Assembly (NCBI GenBank): GCA_014607495.2
Contig: CP053149.1
Span: 15,884,120 to 15,948,119, forward strand
Source of the DNA: Carposina sasakii
Lineage: Eukaryota > Arthropoda > Insecta > Lepidoptera > Carposinidae
DNA length: 64,000 bases
Direction of reading: 5' to 3'
A model generated the notes under the pieces. It was not told where the DNA came from and ran no database searches. It saw only the letters and a list, made by a program, of their open reading frames with translations. Shown one piece after another: positions 42,514-54,747 of the stretch (positions within the stretch are counted from its first letter, which is position 1; each line of letters opens with the position of its first letter). The position numbers and the translations under genes are program-made.

Positions 42514-45500
42514 CATCGGAATTACAGTTACATTATTCTCGCGGACGATTTCGCTAGTATTAAGCATAAGATTAATTAGGTAGATTCGAAACGAATCTCT
42601 AATAAAAATAGCGTAAACTAAATATTACTACGAAGCGTGGCACAGCTACGACATCGTATCGGTAGCATTAAAATGGTTATGTTTTGGTTATAATTTTATT
42701 ATGTTATGACACTACTCACATAAGAAATAAAATGCTAGATTATTTATGTCCGAAAAGAAGCGGTAGGCTCACTCTTAGGGTCCAAATAGATTGACTAGTG
42801 AAGTGATTTACATACATTGACAAACTTCTACAGAACCTCTTTGGAAATAAGAACGTGACTAGTATGTATAGGGACCATAGAAATGTATACAAGCTGGAAA
42901 CAGCGCTTCTTACTAAAAACTGCCTCCCGAAAATTTGACCAATTTGACCTTGAAAAACTAGATGGGGAAAAAGTAGAGTGTACTCACAATTTAATTTTAA
43001 TGGACATTTCATTCAATGACATTTCTACCACGAACAACCCAAGTAACACAGGAAGCATTTTAACAAACGGATAATTAACTTATGTAGAACTTAAGGTTCG
43101 TAGAAACTCTTATATGAGTTTACCGAGCATCTTGATGCTTTATATGAGCATTTTGAAACCATTATGATGCTTTACACTTTATAAGGGGTGGATAATGGCA
43201 TATCAAAATGATTTTGTAATGCCTGTAGTTTTAGTGCATCAATACACAAAGCAGCTTTGCAGCTTTCAGCTGTTTTTAGTACATTTGGCTTACAATTGCA
43301 TTTTTAAGTAGGTAAATGCTCAATGCTGTTGTCTAAGGGTATGTCTAAGGGTTACAATAGCATTTTTAAATAGTAAGATAATACCTAATGCTGCATAATA
43401 GCATAAACTTGTGCTATTATAATGCAGCGTAATTCCATTCTACAGCTTTGGGGTTTTAGTGCTCTTCGTTATTTAATAGCACTTTTAACTAGTAAGGAAA
43501 TGCCTAGTATTGCTAAGTAGCATAAACGTGAATCAATGTAATGCTTGCATTTTTGAAGGTCAACTGAGTTCTTTTAAACAGCTAATTTTTATGGTGGATA
43601 CGATTAGATTATCCGTTTCTAAAGAAAAGTAGGAATAATTGCAGAGAACCCTGGCCTAAATATAGGTAACATAAAATTTGCACAATTTACATTACACATT
43701 TACAAAATATAAAAGGATGGTCTAGCCATTGTGATATTGTCCGTGATCCTAAAGACCTGGAATGTAAATTGGTATATTTACGAGTATATAAAGAATACTT
43801 ATATTTCGTACCACTATTGCATACGTACAAATAAGAAACGTTGTTTAAGTGCTTTAGTGTCTTATTTAGATTAAAGGGATTTAACAACTATTAAATAAAT
43901 AACATCTTTTATTATTTGCACAAGTTTTTCCATCGTTCGGTAGCGATAAATGTTTTTGTAAAGGTGAACGACAAAATCTGCCAGTAATTGATCCAGTGAT
44001 ATAATATTTCGGTAGCTGTAACGTTACTATAATCCATACGTGGGGTTCCTTGATTATCTGAAATTTAAATTTTAGCACTATACTAACTAGTGATTACAAA
44101 ATGTTACAGTGACAAGCGCAACCAAGCTAGGCGTTTTAAACCTTTTCTGGGTCCACCCAAAGCTACGCAGAGAAAATTATCACTAAAATTAATCCGCATG
44201 GCGGCAGTGGCACAAAAGCGAGACAGACAGAGTTACTTTCACATTTATAATGTCATATATGATAATAAAAAGTATAACATCAAAATAAATTCATTGTATC
44301 TCTTGTTATGGAAAAGTATGTGCACCCTACTCAAAAATATACAATCCAGAAAATGTTTAAAAAGTAGCTTCAGAAGCGGCAACTAACTAAATAAAGTTTT
44401 GTGTGACAAGAGTGAATATTAAAAAAGCAAGAGTGAATATTGCCTAAAATTTCCACTCTTACTTACGAGTGATATAATAAGGGATCCTGGATGCCACTCG
44501 CTTCTGCAACCACGAACCAACTACTGTAAAATCTTATTTAGATTGATTCAAACAAATCGACTTGACATGATTTGACAAAATGTCATGTGCTAGTGAAGTG
44601 ATTTACCGCGAATACATTTGTATACATTTTATAATACAAATTACATTAATACATTTCATTACTCTATTAAATATGTAAACATTTTCAAAACGAATCAAGT
44701 TTTTCATGATAATATTATATTTATGCCTTTTTCAACGTCTTTACTTACATTATAGGGTATTTTTTGCTGTGTAAGGGATCCCTTGTGGGAAAATAAGGGG
44801 GGGAGGCTGTCATTTTTCATGTTTCAAGTCAGAGCTTGGAATCCAATAGGGACCTATATGTAAAATATCACTTAACCGAAAAAACGATACCTTGACTTAA
44901 ATACGTTGTCCTTCCGACGTAATAAATATGTAGTTTCTTACTGAACGTCCATAACAGATCGATTCGAAAAGACGCGACAAATCGGTCGCATCAAGGTCGG
45001 CGGAACTTATTAAGTTTTAAATTGTCACGTGTAAGTTTGTACATACTTACATACATAGCACACACGCGTGTGTTCCCGTAATAATCAGAGATAAGTGTTT
45101 GTATGTATGAGTAAAACCTGAATCTGCCTTTTACACGAGATGTATTTGCTACGGATACGTGACATTCGCCAATCATATTCCTTGGTCCATGATGTCAATG
45201 AATTTGATTGAGATTAACTACAACATTGGTCTCTTCAAAGCTAGAGTGAATAGGCACTTTCTAGGCAAACATGTACCACCCTAGGCCGCATCTTGCTTAA
45301 CATCAGGCTCGATGGCGGTCAAATGTTTGCCTAGCTAATTGTAAAAAAAAGCGGGTGGGGCTGTGTCGGGGCACACGGCCGTTGGTTTTTAACGTGAAAC
45401 GTCTATGTTAGCGAATCGCTTTTAAAGTAAAAGATTGAAATGAAAACAAGATGGACGCTAAAAAAAGAACAGGTACGTAATAGAAACATAAAATACATAG

Positions 45501-46586
45501 CAAATGTTTATATATTTATTGTCACTTTCTGTTATTTAAATAGCAGCCGCCCCACGACTTCGTCCGCGTGAGGGGGCGTTGTACCCGTGCGAAGCCGGGC
45601 AGGTTGTTGTATAGACTGTAGCCTTCCTTGGTAATGGGTACCAGACCCTGAGATTAGCGCGCCAGCATCACCACGCTATAAAGTCGGAGTCACGAGTACA
45701 CTGAATAGAAACAAGCGTGAGCGCCGGTTCGCACAGTTATCGCAGTATCCCTCCCCCGCCGCCCCGCTTGACCCGACACGACTCAATGTCATAACAGCGA
45801 GCTGACTATATAAGTGAAATATTTACACCACATTTTGTTTCTAAGACTAATAGTTTTTTAATTAAGGTACGATGATATAGACCTTTTCGTTACGGTCCAG
45901 TTTTTAAACCTGGTACCCGTATGTGTCGGCGCGATTTTAAAGACGTTTCACGTCAAAAAGATTTCCGGGACACAAACAGAAAATACTTAAATTATAAAGA
46001 TTGCCTGCAACTTCTCCACCGACGACAACGTAGCCAAAAGGCTTGCCGTATACTAGATGGCGAGGCTAATTCTCAGTCCAAAGTACTGGCCAGCCGCTCA
46101 CGGCTCCCGGGCCCCATGGTTTCAACTCCGAATAGCTCAAATATGTAGTTTGACAAATATATTTTTCTGTCAAAATTACGCTCACAGTTTAGGATTATCT
46201 TCCATTCTAAAGTACCTATCGATTATATATCAATATAATTGTTATCTTTCTTCCCTTCCTATACCACATAAGGGTGTGTGCTTATACGCTTATACTACCC
46301 TTTTGCTAAAGTAAAAACGAGTCGTTAATACTAGAAGATCAGTATCAAGTAATGGAAATTGTTGGTTAATTTACCCTAGTCGAGTTAATTTACCCCCGTG
46401 CCGGGGTAGGTTTATAGCTCCGCTACCGTGTTACATTACCTGTTAATGGGCGGTTTATTAACTTAATTAGGCGATGCGGAATTTTATGAGTTCAGTTTTA
46501 CTCTACTACATATGTGATAATACAATAGAGGTTATGTGCATAGAGTAATAATAGGAAAAGTAAGTTTTTTTTGTTGACAGTGACAC
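42514..46586. other. Kinase-like gene intron, no exon seen
   Basis: AT-rich DNA with several worn repeats. At 43080-43570 many short variants of AGCATTTT/TAGCATAAA and GATGCTTT recur, suggesting an old decayed repeat. At 44210-44250 is a piece of the CAGACAGAGTTACTTTC retro-tail. At 45550-45600 is a GCCGCCCCACGACTTCGTCC tail. I see no supported gene. Confidence 0.5.
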
Positions 46587-46776
46587 GCCTCCTGATTACG
46601 TAAAATCAATAGGAAAGCCGAAGCCGAGCGATCGCGATAATTGAGAGTGTGTGTGTGCTTGGGCGAGGTGCGGGGCGCGGGAGGACGCCGAACGCTCGTT
46701 GCGCGTACGCATACACTCTCAATTATCGCGATCGCGCGGCTTCGTTTTTGCTATTGCTTTTACGTAATCAGGGGGC
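46587..46776. mobile_element. 190-bp CpG-rich palindromic MITE, copy B
   Basis: GCCTCCTGATTACGTAAAAT to TTTTACGTAATCAGGGGGC, with the same interior (CTTGGGCGAGGTGCGGGGC) as copy A. Confidence 0.8.
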
Positions 46777-47032
46777 GGATTATATTACCTATGTTGTAAA
46801 GCGTGCTCTATAACTTATGTACTGGTAAGGGCCTAATTCTAAGGATCAAAATCGCTTTATGCTACGGATTCTGTAGCAGTACCTTTAAGAAAATTTGTCA
46901 AATGAGAGCAACTTTCCAATGAGAGATTGTCTATAAACTTGTATGAACCTAGATTTCGACACCCTAAAACTTATCCCAAAACCTACTCGTACCTATAGAA
47001 CGTATAGAAGATGCAAGCTTCATTAATATTTA

Positions 47033-47397
47033 TATAGGGTTAATTTAAAAACATCATATAACCTCGCAGGACTAGATAGCTAAAATCATAAACAATAACA
47101 TTTATTCTATGAGTTTTATTATAACTCAATACATTAATTAAAAATGATTTACCAAGCTTTTATTGTACTGTCGTGACATTTATAAGTCTATGTTCCATTC
47201 GTAGAAGGTAGACGATTGCACCCTGACCTGTGTTATGTACAGACTTAAGAACATTCAAAAGTAATATTAAATTTATATTTATTTATGTAGAAAATAAATT
47301 ATGTCATATTATCAAAACTCGTAGAACAAATGTTGTTGTTTATGATGGTAGCTACCTAGTCTTGCGTGGTTATTGATGTTTTAAAATTAATCCTGTA
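47033..47397. mobile_element. TACAGGATTAA MITE, complete copy (365 bp)
   Basis: Imperfect inverted arms of about 95 bases (TATAGGGTTAATTTAAAAAC ... ; ... AAAATTAATCCTGTA) are flanked by TA at 47031-47032 and 47398-47399. The middle matches 38522-38785. Confidence 0.7.
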
Positions 47398-47697
47398 TAG
47401 GTACATGTCAAAACCTCTCAATCAAATATAATTGACACATACGAGTACTACTTTTTTAAATTTTAAAATAAAGCTTAACTTAATGCTACAGTGGATCATT
47501 TTTCTATGTATCGTGTGTCATTCCATTTAATAAAATGTGCAGGTAGATAAATAGATAGCCGATCTAGTTATTTGCACAATATTCTAGGCGAATTAATTAC
47601 CCGACTACGCTAGAAGGAGGGTTATGTTTTTGAATGGATGTATATTCCTTTTACAACCACGGTCAGCATAGCGGGACCAGCAAGCCTAGCATGACCT

Positions 47698-47724
47698 GCG
47701 AAACCCTATAATATAGGGTTTCGC
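47698..47724. repeat. 27-bp near-perfect palindrome
   Basis: GCGAAACCCTATA and its exact reverse complement with one central base. The next bases repeat TTTCGCATATAGG once more. Confidence 0.8.
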
Positions 47725-48159
47725 ATATAGGTCATTTCGCATATAGGTTTATCATATAGGGCCTATTTATCGACATTTAACCTGTCAAAATACGATAAAT
47801 ATAGCCGCAATGTTGAATTTTGTATAGAGACGATACAATATCGTACGATACGATATCCACGATGCGTGGTCATGCTATGGGGGCAGATTTAAAAGATCAG
47901 TGACAAGGTGCTAGCTTGACTCTTGTGACATGGAAGGAGATGCAGCTGAAAATATCTGCGAATTTGATCTAAAGAAATGTCATCTCACTTCTCATCACGG
48001 CTCTGCCTAAAGCTGTCTGTCCACCGCAGATATTTTAATCAATAAGATTGTACAAAATATCGGCTCAGCTCCAGTCCTGTAATCCTATTGGTTAATTCAT
48101 CACCGTTTCTCCGCTACGCAATCTAACATTCGTCCAATCTAACCTGACCCCTACTCCAG

Positions 48160-48342
48160 ATACAGACAATAAGCGGCGTGGTCCTCGTCAGCTGGCGCCA
48201 AAGGGTGCTGGAGCGTCAGATCGAGTACGGAGCCAGGCTTGGTCACGTGGTCCTCAGCCTGGCCAAGATGGAGCTGAACAACTTCTACCGCAGCGTCATG
48301 CCGGTCGCGGATTACTTCGACCAGACTAACATGCTGATTGCA
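48160..48342 (+). CDS. Adenylate-kinase-like gene, fourth recognised exon
   Basis: The acceptor is cccctactccag, ending at 48159, chosen over the AG six bases downstream because the extra codons (IQ) fit the family. The donor is GTGAGT at 48343. It encodes TISGVVLVSWRQRVLERQIE, LGHVVLSLAKMELNNFY and PVADYFDQTNMLIA, 61 codons, phase 0. The region corresponds to the second half of the kinase core, where a typical adenylate kinase has its LID and following helix; the LID is short or lost. The next exon should start with a VNG-like motif but is not visible before 64000. Confidence 0.85.
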
Positions 48343-48946
48343 GTGAGTACCATAGATAATAATTATCATCTTCCTGCCCTCATCGCATTATAAAGGGGTC
48401 AGCGCAATTTTTTTTTTTGCTGTTTTTTCTGCCATAAACTAACTTTACTCGATGTACGTAAGAGTAGGGGAGACCGGGGATAGTTGACCAATTTTCAGCT
48501 TAGAGGTGTATATTTTTATTTCTTTACAGTTAATTATTTTAAAAACAGGTACAGTTATTAGATTGACTATTAAGCTTTGGAAATAAGTGGAAAAATTCAC
48601 GTTATTCATTATAATATAGTGTACAAACCAGCTTTTGTACAAAAGGAAAAACTGGTCAACTTACCCCAGGCTTGGGGTAGGTTGACTATTCACCTGGGGT
48701 AAAGTGAACAATGACGTCAAAAGGGCAAAATTTACGAGGAAATAGTATAACATACACAAAAATGTATGGAAAATCATATTAGTTAAATCCAATAGACAGT
48801 TTTTCGCAACTTCTGATTATATTACACACAATAAAATCCAAGTTATAAAAATAAAACAATCAATTCGAGTACCCAAAACAAACAAAGTACTAAATTATTA
48901 AGTATTTCAAACAAAACGGGACAATCTCATGTAACTTGTCATAATA

Positions 48947-49085
48947 TACAGGATTATTTTTTTGTGGCCACCATTTACGTATATACATGAAATAAAGTAA
49001 GTTTATGCAAAAAAAAACGAAATTTATAGTGTCTAGTGTTTATTTTAGTTTTTTTTATAGACTGATATTAATTATTTTTCTTACT
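48947..49085 (-). mobile_element. TACAGG-ended MITE, truncated copy 4
   Basis: Starts TACAGGATTATTTTTTTG after TA, then AGTAAGTTTATGC, AAATTTATAGTGTC and TTATAGACTGATATTAATT, which follow the reverse of the 22937 copy. It fades out after about 140 bases. Confidence 0.55.
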
Positions 49086-49413
49086 TCCCAACGTAATTTG
49101 GTAGTTTTAACGTTATAATAAGGTCAAACAGCTCTCATAGCCCCGTAACTAATGCGAGAATAATTAAAAGAAAAAAACCATATCGTTTGTTATAATTGGT
49201 TACTAATGCGTTCTTTTTCAATATTACGTCAAGCATACGTCGCCTATGAGCAGTGACTGGTTGCCTTGTTTTTTTGACAGTGGTCTACCTACCTTATGTA
49301 CTACGAAGCGTATCTACCGCTTTACTAGCTCTCATATGTGCTCTCCGTACTAATCGAAATAAAGTAAGTGACCCTTGCGATGCAAGGTCCTGGGTTCGAA
49401 TCCGGTAAAATAA

Positions 49414-49751
49414 TACTGGATGTTTTTTTCGAGTTGAATTTTCTACTATACCTATGTATTATGTGTTTTTTCGCCACCCTTAAAAGGGTTATACCTACGT
49501 GTCAAATAGTGTTTATCAAAAAAATTTATGTTTTTTTTTATAGACAGATATTAATTATTTTTCGTGAAAAAATCCTGCTACGCGCGTCTATGTGCATTTA
49601 TGCAGAAAAATGCAGTCTATTTACTCAACTTTGGACCCTCATATTTTGGGAACCAGACACTTCCCAGGTATGCTTCGATGGAGAAAAATGATCGTGATCA
49701 TGAGGAGATTCCGTAGTTTTCGGGAACGTTGACGACCAAAAACATTCTGTA
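49414..49751 (-). mobile_element. TACAGG-ended MITE, copy 5
   Basis: Reverse orientation, from about TACTGGATGTTTTTTTCG to AAACATTCTGTA, with GTATGCTTCGATGGAG and GAACGTTGACGACC inside; TA follows at 49752-49753. The left end is uncertain. Confidence 0.7.
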
Positions 49752-50140
49752 TACCGTTCCTTAGTACCCACGACACAAGACCTTAGGGATCTTAATGTGG
49801 GAATAGGTCAATGTGTTGTGAAGTGTGTGAATTTGTTATTATTCTTACGTCAAATGATAAATCAGTAGAATTTAGATTCACCAAAGATGAAAGTTAATTT
49901 ATTATGATCTCGATAACAGTTTGTATCAATAAATTGTCCTATTATAAAACTATATTTATCGTATAAGTAGGAAGGTACGTAATCTAATCATGTCTATATC
50001 TTTGGAATATCTGCTAAGACTTTTACGTGTCTCGTAGGTAGGTAAAAAAACAACATAAATTTTCACTGAATTTAGTTTGAACAGCGCTTTATCCGGTGTA
50101 CCTGAATTATGTGGCACCCTATTTCAACGCCCTCCACATC

Positions 50141-50214
50141 GGCCCATTAGCTCAGTTGGTTAGAGCGTCGTGCTAATAACGCGAAGGTCGCGGGTTCGAT
50201 CCCCTCATGGGCCA
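50141..50214 (+). tRNA. tRNA-Ile (AAU anticodon)
   Basis: 74 bases forming a complete cloverleaf. The acceptor stem GGCCCAT pairs with ATGGGCC, and the D arm is GCTCAGTTGGTTAGAGC. The anticodon stem TCGTG/CGCGA carries loop CTAATAA (anticodon AAT). The T arm CGCGGGTTCGATCCCCTC is present, with discriminator A. Both internal promoter boxes are canonical and a run of T (TTTTCTTTTTTG) that can stop RNA polymerase III follows at once. No intron and no SINE tail, so it looks like a working gene. Confidence 0.95.
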
Positions 50215-51660
50215 CTTTTCTTTTTTGTTATTTTTTTTTACAATATTTATGTGAACTCTAGTAAAACCACAATTTTTCTTCAAAATAAACAAAAACAGCT
50301 ACTAAACAAAAAGTTCTCAGTACTCTATAAAGTTTTATGCATTCTGTCATAGGTATATAATAAAAAATGTGGTACATGCGCATGCATTTTTTATTATAAA
50401 CAGTACATCAAGGCGTCTAAACTAGAACTTATATGCAAGGAAAAGTGAGTTAATAATACAGGTAAACATCAACTATCGTGGTATTACTTTACCTAGGTAC
50501 AAAAGCTCTAAACGCGCTGTTTGTAGAAAATGTCCGGGCTGCGGCCCAGTTCATATTTAATGCGAAAATTACTAGGTAGGACCTGTGTTGGAAATTATTC
50601 GTTTTATACCTATATGTTGTCTTAGACCAGCCTGGTACATGTTTTATAAAACTAGATATTTTCGAAGCTATCAAAAATCAAATAAGAAAGAACAGTTGGC
50701 ACTAACCATACTTCTACTACCTAATCTAGACACGCGGTAGCGTATCGAGCCAAAGTTCCAGCTAGCAGAACTGGCGAGCAGCACCGTGTGTAATTTTACA
50801 CGAACCATTTGGAGCCACTTTTGACACCCTATAATACAAAAAATGTTTCACGTAAACTTGTCAAATTTGGCTCACATATTGAGGCTTGCGAGGCATGATT
50901 CTTTTCTTTCGGCAGTTTAGCAGCTTCTTTTATTACGTATGTACAAAAAAAAAATATTATTACGTACATGTACAAAAAGTAATGATAGAGAATCTCATGA
51001 AGTCAAAAACCGTAATGATATCTCATCAAAAACATATATCCGTGAAAATGAGCCAAAGACAAAAGAAGTGATCTGCCAAGTTCAATGGTCAGTCCTGAAA
51101 TTTATTTATAACAACATAAAATATAATTTCAGATTGCACTAAGGATTTGGCTAGCATATACGAATTATATTATACCGTCGTAAGCCAGTTACCTGTCTAT
51201 TATTATATTATTCCGCAAATTTCTCTCTTCCATGTATTTAATAGTAGTACTTAATAATAATTCGAATATAAGAACTAGCCAAATCAGACTTCAGGCTACA
51301 ATATATTATCCTAAGTTATAAGAAGAAATTAAATTTTATGTTGTTATAAATAAATTTCAGGACTGACCATTGAACTTGGCACCCATTTAGATATCACTTC
51401 ATTTGTCTTTGGCTCTCATTTTCACATTTATGTTTATGATAAGATATAGGTAACTGTGAAGAATGTATTGGATGCTTACGCTAAACCTATCAAGCAGATA
51501 TTGATGAAACTTAGCCGTTATATTGCTTACATCAGAGTAAAACATGATAGCTGAGCTTGAGCTGTAATTTACGGTAAATCGGGCGAAGTTTGCTGGCATC
51601 AGCTACTGCATCAGCTAGATAAAAATATTCCTTAGGCTAGCCCAGTATAGTAGTTAAGAG
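50215..51660. other. Spacer right of the tRNA gene
   Basis: AT-rich, with an inverted similarity between 51055-51135 (CCAAGTTCAATGGTCAGTCC) and 51345-51410 (GACTGACCATTGAACTTGGC). These are the arms of a small unnamed element whose ends read about TTTTTTCACG...TCTTTGGCTCTCATTTTCAC. No gene supported. Confidence 0.45.
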
Positions 51661-52084
51661 TAGAGATGAAACGGATAGTGGTTTGGCCGGATACCGGATA
51701 CCGAATATTCGGCAAGCTACGAGGCCGGAGCTCCGGATATTCGGCTCTTTATCGCCTTACATGACGCGATCAGTTTGATTTGAATATAAGCGCGGTGAAC
51801 GGAATCGGAAATATTCGGGTGCGCGGGTATTATCGCATGTGAGCGGAGATCGGTACGGCTTGTGGGTCGTAATTAAAGACTTTTTCGGTGAGGTTGTTCG
51901 CTCACGTGATAGTCTCTGTTTGTTTCTCAGTTCGCTAGTTTATTCCATTAATTTTTCACTTGTCGTCGTGATTTTTTGTTTTCATTATGTAAATTATGAA
52001 AATTTACGGTATCCGGCCGGATAGTGAAAACAAGACCGAATAGGCCGGATACCGGATAGTTACCGGATATCCGTTACGTCTCTA
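51661..52084. mobile_element. hAT MITE with 8-bp TSD (CCGGATA-rich)
   Basis: TAGAGATGAAACGGATA at the left and GATATCCGTTACGTCTCTA at the right are imperfect inverted ends. GTTAAGAG flanks both (51653-51660 and 52085-52092). The subterminal parts are dense in CCGGATA/TATCCGG words (GGCCGGATACCGGATA), a likely transposase-binding cluster. Confidence 0.85.
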
Positions 52085-52502
52085 GTTAAGAGTGAATCTA
52101 TCACAGTTCACCCAATTGTGACCATAGAGTTTTTTTTTAGTTTGTGTCAATCGCCCTACTTACCTTTATAAGTACTTATTCACATAAGCTGCTGCCCACA
52201 TGTTAACTTTAGAATTTTTCCATTCCCGTAGGAGTTTTAAAGAAATGTGTACTTTTTTACTCTTGGGGAATGCCTCAATATATACATGCCAAATAACTTC
52301 CTACCCTGAGTAACTAGATTCGAATCTGCGATGTGCGACTCAATCAATCACTCAGCAATGTTTTGATAATATCTTTATATGATTATTGATTTTAACTTTC
52401 GAATAAAGCACACATAACATCGCTGTCTGACCTAACCAAAAACTTTAACTAAAGTAAATTTTTACCTAGTGTCACTCTCACGCACGACCAAGGTGAATCT
52501 TA

Positions 52503-52872
52503 TACATGATTTTTGGTCGTCAACGTTCCCGAAAACTACGGAATCTCCTCATCATCACGATCATTTTTCTCCATGGAAGCATACCTGGGAAGTGTCCTGG
52601 TTTCTAAAATATTAGGGTCCAAAGTTGAGTAAATACACTGCAAATGCAAAAATGCACATTGACGCGTGTAGCAAGATTTTTTCACGAGAAATAATTAATA
52701 TCTGTCTATAAAAAACTAACATAAACACTGGACACTATAAATTTCGCCAGATGTAGAAATAATAAAAAAAAAAAATTTACATCTTTTCCCAGCATTATTT
52801 TTGGCAAAAACTTACTTTATTTGATGTATAGAGTACGTTACGTTAAGGGTAGCAACGAAAAAACACCCTGTA
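52503..52872 (+). mobile_element. TACAGG-ended MITE, copy 6
   Basis: 370 bp from TACATGATTTTTGGTCG to AAACACCCTGTA, TA at 52501-52502 and 52873-52874. Confidence 0.8.
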
Positions 52873-52914
52873 TACTTCTCAATCTTAAATGCAACAAGCC
52901 GTTGAGCTCTAGAC

Positions 52915-53101
52915 CAGGGGTTCCCAAACTTTCATTTTTCATAGACCCCTTTCAAAAGTTAACTGGTTCTGGTGGACCCCCTACATACTTACAACACATA
53001 CAAATTAATTGTGAAATCCCATTTTTTCACGCCAACGTAGACCCCCATCGAGTCCCTTGTGGACCCCTGGGGGTCCACATAGACCACTTTGGGAACCACT
53101 G
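52915..53101. mobile_element. 187-bp hAT MITE (CAGGGGTTCCCAAACT) with 8-bp TSD
   Basis: CAGGGGTTCCCAAACTTTCA to CACTTTGGGAACCACTG, flanked by perfect CTCTAGAC duplications (52907-52914 and 53102-53109). A truncated relative is at 32573. Confidence 0.9.
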
Positions 53102-53200
53102 CTCTAGACTAAAGGGTGCCAAACAAATATACATACATACAAACTTACTCGTACATACATAGGCACACTCGAATAACCTCATTTAAGTATTTTAAGAAAA

Positions 53201-53338
53201 CCCGACTGCGTAAAAATTTTGATCCAGTGTGAGTCTAATGATACCTCTCAAATGCGACAAGCCGTTCAGGCTCTACCAGAGCGTGCCAAAGAAACATACA
53301 TACAAATTTGATCAACATAACCCTTCTGGCGCAGTCGG
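53201..53338. repeat. Small element with CCCGACTGCG inverted ends
   Basis: CCCGACTGCG at 53201-53210 and CGCAGTCGGG at 53329-53338. The words CGCCAGAAGGAGGG(TT) beside CCGACTGCG-like sequence recur at 47612-47635 and 53580-53600, so the family is dispersed. Confidence 0.5.
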
Positions 53339-53956
53339 GTAAAAAACCCGCAAAACATAAACGTTACCATTTATAATATCATAACGGCGTAAAGGTGAAC
53401 AAATCGATTGACATGAATAAAGCAGAGCCGGTGTGTCGCGTGCGATCGATGCGGGACGGTCAATGTCCAATGTCACCGGCGGACGAAGGCTGTCCTTCCG
53501 GGATCTGTGCTGATGATGCAGCCCTTTCTGCCGCTAAGGAAACTGTTTTTCTAAACTTCTTCTAGTAGTTTCTAAACGACTGCGCCAGAAGGAGGGTTAG
53601 GTTTTGCGAGTGTATGTACATATGTGTATTTCTTTAGCACGCTCTAGAGCAGGTGTCTCCAAACTACGGCCCGCGGGCCAAATCCGGCCCGCCAGTGCCA
53701 TAAATCCGGCCCGCGACAGTTTAGGACTGGTGTCATCTAACTGGCCCACGACAGCCAATGTTTTACTGTTGTTACTATTACTGTGATAAATTGAATGGAA
53801 GAGAATGAAAACACAGAATGATAATTACTCGATTTTATTTACTTGCAAGGTAAAACTTTACGACAGATATGATGACGCAGAATTAAGCATAATTAATAGA
53901 TTATATTCATGGAGAAATGTTTTTATAAATTTATCTTAGTCAAGAAATGGAACTCC

Positions 53957-54004
53957 CACCCGGGTGAGGAATTTTTTCCATTTCTTTATTAATAATTTTA
54001 TTAA
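53957..54004 (+). repeat. Tail of the tRNA-derived SINE-like repeat, copy 3
   Basis: CACCCGGGTGAGGAATTTTT and TTCCATTTCTTTATTAATAA match the 3' ends of 10521-10623 and 21338-21445. The tRNA-like head is absent. Confidence 0.7.
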
Positions 54005-54595
54005 TATGGACGCCCGCGACTGGTCGTCCGCGTGGACTGCAGAAAAAAACAACGGAATGTCCTAAATTCATCCGGGATAAAAAAAAAATTTTTCCCGGGA
54101 TATAAAGTAGCCTATGTGTTAATCCAGGGTGTCAGCTCCAAAACTCTATACCAAATTTTATTAAAATCGACTCCAGCCGTTTTTACGTGAAAGAGTAAAA
54201 AAACATCCATCCATCCATACGCGCTTAACAAACTTTCGCATTTATAATATATAACTTTCAACCCTTATTTCACCCCTTAGCTGGTCGATAATTTCAAAAA
54301 TGCTAGAAACAAATGTTTAATGATTCTTATCAAGTGCTTAAATATAAAGTTTCATGGTTTTATCTTTTAAAATTAAGAAATCCCATACAAACTTTCAACC
54401 TCTATTTCAACCCCTTCATCCCTTTTTTTCGAAATAAAAAGTAGCTTACTTTATGTTCTGTCTCAGGGTCTAAAGATTGTACTGTACCAAATTTCATCAA
54501 AATCGGTTGCGAGGTTTAAGCGGGAAAGCGTAACAGACAGACAGACAGACAGACAGAGTTACTTTCGCATTTATAATATTAGTTGGGATTAATAT
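54005..54595. repeat. Lepidopteran retroelement 3' region (ACAGACAGACAG tail)
   Basis: It holds GGACGCCCGCGACTGG, AAAGTAGCCTATGTG, ATCCATCCATAC and ends ACAGACAGACAGACAGAGTT ... TTATAATATTAGT. This is a very common tail in the order; related bits are at 26360-26470 and 44210. Possibly two joined copies. Confidence 0.5.
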
Positions 54596-54747
54596 ATACA
54601 GTGTATTCAGTACACTATCAATTGTTATTGAAATGCAAAAAAGCCTATGTTTGTTTAGGTGGGCAGAAAAATTAAATTTGTTTTGGCCCTTGGAACATAC
54701 AAAAAAAAAATATTATGGCCCTAAGGCTTCAAAGTTTGGAAACCCCT

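Larger units (their letters stand above)
53650..54747. mobile_element. Probable hAT-type element with nested inserts
   Basis: The left end CAGGTGTCTCCAAACTACGG, with CGGCCCGCGGGCCAAATCCG, and the right end AAAGTTTGGAAACCCCTG are inverted partners typical of hAT MITEs. Between them lie a SINE tail (53957-54004) and a long retroelement 3' region (54005-54590). I could not match an 8-bp duplication, so the pairing is tentative. Confidence 0.45.

Noticed and set aside
45921..46314. Overlapping 75- and 85-codon plus-strand ORFs as exons
   Set aside because: No motif and no fit in phase with the kinase-like exons on either side.
49377..49405. GATGCAAGGTCCTGGGTTCGAATCC as part of a tRNA gene
   Set aside because: Only an anticodon-arm and T-arm-like piece is present; no acceptor stem. 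Probably a SINE relic.
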